Shown: positions 5,088 to 7,380 of the stretch, one piece after another | How the letters are laid out: the number at the start of each line of letters is the position of its first letter | Position numbering within the stretch: the stretch's first letter is position 1 | Origin: Nostoc sp. CHAB 5715 | GTDB lineage: Bacteria; Cyanobacteriota; Cyanobacteriia; Cyanobacteriales; Nostocaceae | Reading direction: 5' to 3' | DNA length: 7,380 nt | NCBI RefSeq assembly: GCF_020829685.1 | Contig: NZ_JAIVFR010000308.1 | Location: forward strand, 1 to 7,380 | The notes under the pieces: generated by a model | The model's database searches: none | What the model saw: only the letters and a program-made list of their open reading frames with translations | Told to the model about the DNA's origin: nothing | Position numbers and translations under genes: made by a program

Positions 5088-7046
5088 ATGGGAAAAGTTA
5101 TTGGGATCGACTTAGGCACTACTAACAGTTGCGTCGCAGTTTTGGAGGGCGGTCAACCACTGGTGATCTCCAATTCTGAAGGTGGACGAACTACTCCAAG
5201 TATTGTGGGATTTGGCAAGAGTGGCGATCGCTTGATTGGTCAATTGGCAAAACGCCAAGCCGTAACCAATGCCGAAAACACAATTTACAGTATAAAACGA
5301 TTTATCGGGCGGCGTTGGGAAGACACTGAAACAGAACGCGATCGCGTCCCTTACAACTGCATCAAAGGTCGAGACGATACCGTTGATGTCCAAATTCGCT
5401 CAAAAAACTACACGCCACAAGAACTATCCGCCATGATCCTGCAAAAGCTTAAGCAGGATGCAGAAAGCTTTTTGGGTGAGGAAGTTACTCAGGCAGTGAT
5501 TACCGTACCAGCATATTTTACAGATGCCCAAAGACAAGCAACTAAAGATGCTGGCACAATTGCAGGATTAGAAGTCCTGCGAATCATCAATGAACCAACA
5601 GCTGCGGCTTTAGCTTTCGGATTGGACAAGCAAGACCAAGAGCAGCTAATTTTAGTATTTGACTTAGGAGGCGGAACCTTCGACGTATCGATCCTGCAAC
5701 TTGGGGATGGCGTTTTTGAAGTTAAGGCGACTAGTGGTAACAATCAACTGGGTGGAGACGACTTTGATAATGCGATCGTGCGTTGGATGATGGAACGCTT
5801 CCAGCAACAAGAGAAAATCGACCTTGCCCAAGATAAGATGGCACTGCAACGCCTGCGGGAAGCAGCAGAAAAGGCAAAAATTGAACTCTCCAGCATGGTG
5901 AATACATCCATCAACTTGCCGTTTATCACGGCTGATGACACCGGGCCAAAGCATCTGGAGATGGAACTGGGCCGCTCTAAATTTGAAGAACTGGCACTTA
6001 ATTTAATTGAAAGTACCATCGAACCAATGATCCAAGCGCTCAAAGATGCGGATCTCAAACCACAAGCCATAGATCGGATTATCTTAGTAGGTGGTTCTAC
6101 CCGTATTCCCGCAGTCCAAAACGCGCTAATTAAGTTTTTCAATGGCAAAGCTCCTGATCGCTCCATCAACCCCGATGAAGCTGTAGCATTGGGAGCGGCT
6201 ATCCAAGCAGGGGTGTTGGGTGGCGAAGTCGATAATCTCTTACTATTGGATGTCACTCCTCTATCCTTGGGAATTGAAACCTTGGGTGAAGTGTTCACCA
6301 AAATTATTGAACGCAACACCACAATTCCCACTAGTAAGTCACAAATTTTTTCTACAGCAGTTGATGGGCAAACCTCGGTAGAAATTCACATCCTCCAAGG
6401 TGAACGGGCAATGTCACGAGATAACAAGAGTCTCGGCAAGTTTCTACTAGCAGGAATTCCTCCATCGCCCCGTGGTGTGCCGCAAATTGAAGTATCCTTT
6501 GAAATCGATGTCAACGGCATTCTGAAGGTTTCTGCCCAAGACAAAGGTACAGGTAGAGAACAAAGTATCAGGATTACCAATACAGGTGGTTTAAGTACCA
6601 ACGAAGTCGAACGGATGCGCCAAGAGGCAGAACTGTTTTCCGACGAAGATAGAAGACGTAAAGAACTGGTTGAACTCAAAAACCAAGCAGATAATCTGTT
6701 GTTCACTTACGAATCCACCATCAAGGATAATAGCAACTTTATCGGCGACCAAATGAAAACCTTGGCTAGTGAAAAAGTTTCACAACTCCAAGCTGCAATG
6801 ATTGATTCTAGTATTTCCACAGTGGAATTTAAGCAGCGCTTAGACGACTTCCAACAAACCCTATTTGCAATTGGTGCTGATGTCTACAATCGAGCTAATA
6901 GCCAAACAGATGAGACTGAAGAGGCTTCAGCTAACCTCTTTACCCCAGAAGTAGACTCACCAATGAATGGCACACTAATACCACAATTCAACTTTGATTT
7001 TGACGAAGAAAGTACTGCCCAAGTTGATTATGAGGCGATAGATTAG
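5088..7046 (+). CDS. dnaK: Hsp70 chaperone DnaK, resembling the cyanobacterial DnaK1 type
   Basis: ATP-dependent chaperone that binds exposed hydrophobic segments, with GrpE and a J-protein as partners. Seen in its 652 residues: phosphate-1 loop GIDLGTTNS (6-14), catalytic K70, [10 protein letters not shown] (167-176), phosphate-2 [10 protein letters not shown] (192-201), adenosine motif LVGGSTRIP (333-341), interdomain linker [15 protein letters not shown] (384-398), the substrate-binding beta domain (about 399-500) and a helical lid to about 605. All ATPase residues expected of an active Hsp70 are present. The C-terminal tail lacks the Gly/Ala-rich run and the DDVIDADF-type ending of canonical DnaK2. 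It ends with an acidic FDFDEES segment and DYEAID, which I associate with DnaK1 proteins. From memory, Synechocystis dnaK1 also lies next to grpE, supporting this choice; the paralogue number remains inference. The start is set by the family's [10 protein letters not shown] opening, with an in-frame TGA upstream and no Shine-Dalgarno sequence. Confidence 0.96.
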   Translation: MGKVIGIDLGTTNSCVAVLEGGQPLVISNSEGGRTTPSIVGFGKSGDRLIGQLAKRQAVTNAENTIYSIKRFIGRRWEDTETERDRVPYNCIKGRDDTVDVQIRSKNYTPQELSAMILQKLKQDAESFLGEEVTQAVITVPAYFTDAQRQATKDAGTIAGLEVLRIINEPTAAALAFGLDKQDQEQLILVFDLGGGTFDVSILQLGDGVFEVKATSGNNQLGGDDFDNAIVRWMMERFQQQEKIDLAQDKMALQRLREAAEKAKIELSSMVNTSINLPFITADDTGPKHLEMELGRSKFEELALNLIESTIEPMIQALKDADLKPQAIDRIILVGGSTRIPAVQNALIKFFNGKAPDRSINPDEAVALGAAIQAGVLGGEVDNLLLLDVTPLSLGIETLGEVFTKIIERNTTIPTSKSQIFSTAVDGQTSVEIHILQGERAMSRDNKSLGKFLLAGIPPSPRGVPQIEVSFEIDVNGILKVSAQDKGTGREQSIRITNTGGLSTNEVERMRQEAELFSDEDRRRKELVELKNQADNLLFTYESTIKDNSNFIGDQMKTLASEKVSQLQAAMIDSSISTVEFKQRLDDFQQTLFAIGADVYNRANSQTDETEEASANLFTPEVDSPMNGTLIPQFNFDFDEESTAQVDYEAID

Positions 7047-7050
7047 GGAT

Positions 7051-7127
7051 TGGGCATGGGGCATTGGGCATGGGGCATTGGGCATGGGGCATTGGGCATG
7101 GGGCATTGGGCATGGGGCATTGGGCAT
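7051..7127. repeat. Heptamer array after dnaK (TGGGCAT/GGGGCAT, 11 units)
   Basis: Five perfect 14-bp units (TGGGCATGGGGCAT) run from 7051 to 7120, followed by a half unit at 7121-7127. The array starts four bases after the dnaK stop codon. Its unit is the reverse complement of the CATGCCC/AATGCCC array at 3605-3639. It takes the place where a dnaK terminator would be expected; no hairpin plus T run is visible. Confidence 0.95.
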
Positions 7128-7188
7128 TAGTTATTAGTTATTTCTTTCCTGCCTCCCACTCCCCCTTTCAAGGGTAGGTATTTAAAAA

Positions 7189-7380
7189 TTAGGCAGAGGA
7201 GAAGGTGATTTGGGAAACATTAAGTTCTGGAGTAAATGTGGGCCAGGGTTCAGGAAAAAAGCCACCTTGTGGTAATGTTAAATGATTAAGAAATGCGGCT
7301 TTAATCACTAAATAACCACGTCGAAAACAACTCAACCAACGGCTTTTTGCCCTGTGTTTAAAATTGCGTCTGGCAATATG
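7189..7380 (-). CDS. C-terminal 63 residues of an unrecognised protein (partial)
   Basis: On the minus strand a frame is open from the right edge to a TAA at 7191-7189. The translation has normal, mixed composition: a basic stretch (starting HIARRNFKHRAKSRW), then RRGYLVIKAAFLNHLTLPQGG, then a proline-rich end (FFPEPWPTFTPELNV, finishing SSA). It contains no Met, so the start lies outside the window. The lack of repeats and the protein-like pattern make it more credible than the other small frames nearby, but I do not recognise the family. It is convergent with dnaK, with about 140 bp between the two stop codons. It shows that a dnaJ gene does not follow dnaK directly. Confidence 0.5.
   Translation of the reverse strand, partial: HIARRNFKHRAKSRWLSCFRRGYLVIKAAFLNHLTLPQGGFFPEPWPTFTPELNVSQITFSSA

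Noticed and set aside
4730..5119. 129-residue minus-strand frame (and a 91-residue plus-strand frame) through the GA/CT arrays
   Set aside because: The translations are only GEMREQ-, LIPLIF- or MRKMRG-type repeats caused by 9- and 18-bp periods. The minus frame also overlaps the dnaK start. No protein-like composition outside the arrays.
5744..6331. 195-residue minus-strand frame inside dnaK
   Set aside because: It is a shadow of the dnaK reading frame with no motif of its own.
7150..7180. Intrinsic terminator after dnaK at CCCTTTCAAGGG
   Set aside because: The loop would be only about two bases and no T run follows. The structure is not a standard terminator.

Overview
The window looks like chromosomal DNA of a filamentous, Nostoc- or Microcoleus-like cyanobacterium. 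Six perfect copies of the octamer GCGATCGC (HIP1, the highly iterated palindrome of cyanobacterial genomes) lie at 884, 1550, 3073, 4592, 5224 and 5338. There are several arrays of heptanucleotide and GA/CT-rich short tandem repeats of the kind common in cyanobacterial intergenic DNA. The DnaK most resembles the cyanobacterial DnaK1 type. Genus level is inference; I recognise no species-specific marker.

Minus-strand block (1-2974). Reading from right to left, there is a MinD/ParA-like P-loop ATPase (2974-2219), a serine-dependent glutaminase GlsA (1950-922), and, 43 bp further, the first 292 residues of an FAD-dependent amine/L-amino-acid oxidase that runs off the left edge (878-1). The last two look like one transcription unit. 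Glutaminase releases ammonia and glutamate from glutamine, and the oxidase deaminates an amine or amino acid to release ammonia and H2O2. The ATPase gene start carries a perfect 32-bp tandem duplication that creates a nine-codon upstream mini-ORF identical to the protein's own N-terminus.

Intergenic repeat region (2975-3942). About 0.95 kb without a convincing gene. It holds a candidate promoter, hairpins, a 21-bp minisatellite of about seven units, a CATGCCC heptamer array and a stretch that looks like dispersed-repeat debris.

Plus-strand chaperone block (3943-7046). grpE and a dnaK1-type dnaK encode a nucleotide-exchange factor and its Hsp70 partner. They are separated by 398 bp containing a 126-bp purine array (14 units of 9 bp) followed by a pyrimidine array (18-bp units) that could fold back on it. 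No dnaJ follows directly.

Right end (7047-7380). A GGGCAT(T/G) heptamer array lies directly after dnaK, in the opposite orientation to the array upstream of grpE. Next comes the C-terminal 63 residues of an unrecognised minus-strand gene, convergent with dnaK.

I found no new defence, mobile or biosynthetic system. The most interesting material is the repeat architecture around grpE-dnaK and the duplicated translation start of the ParA-like gene.
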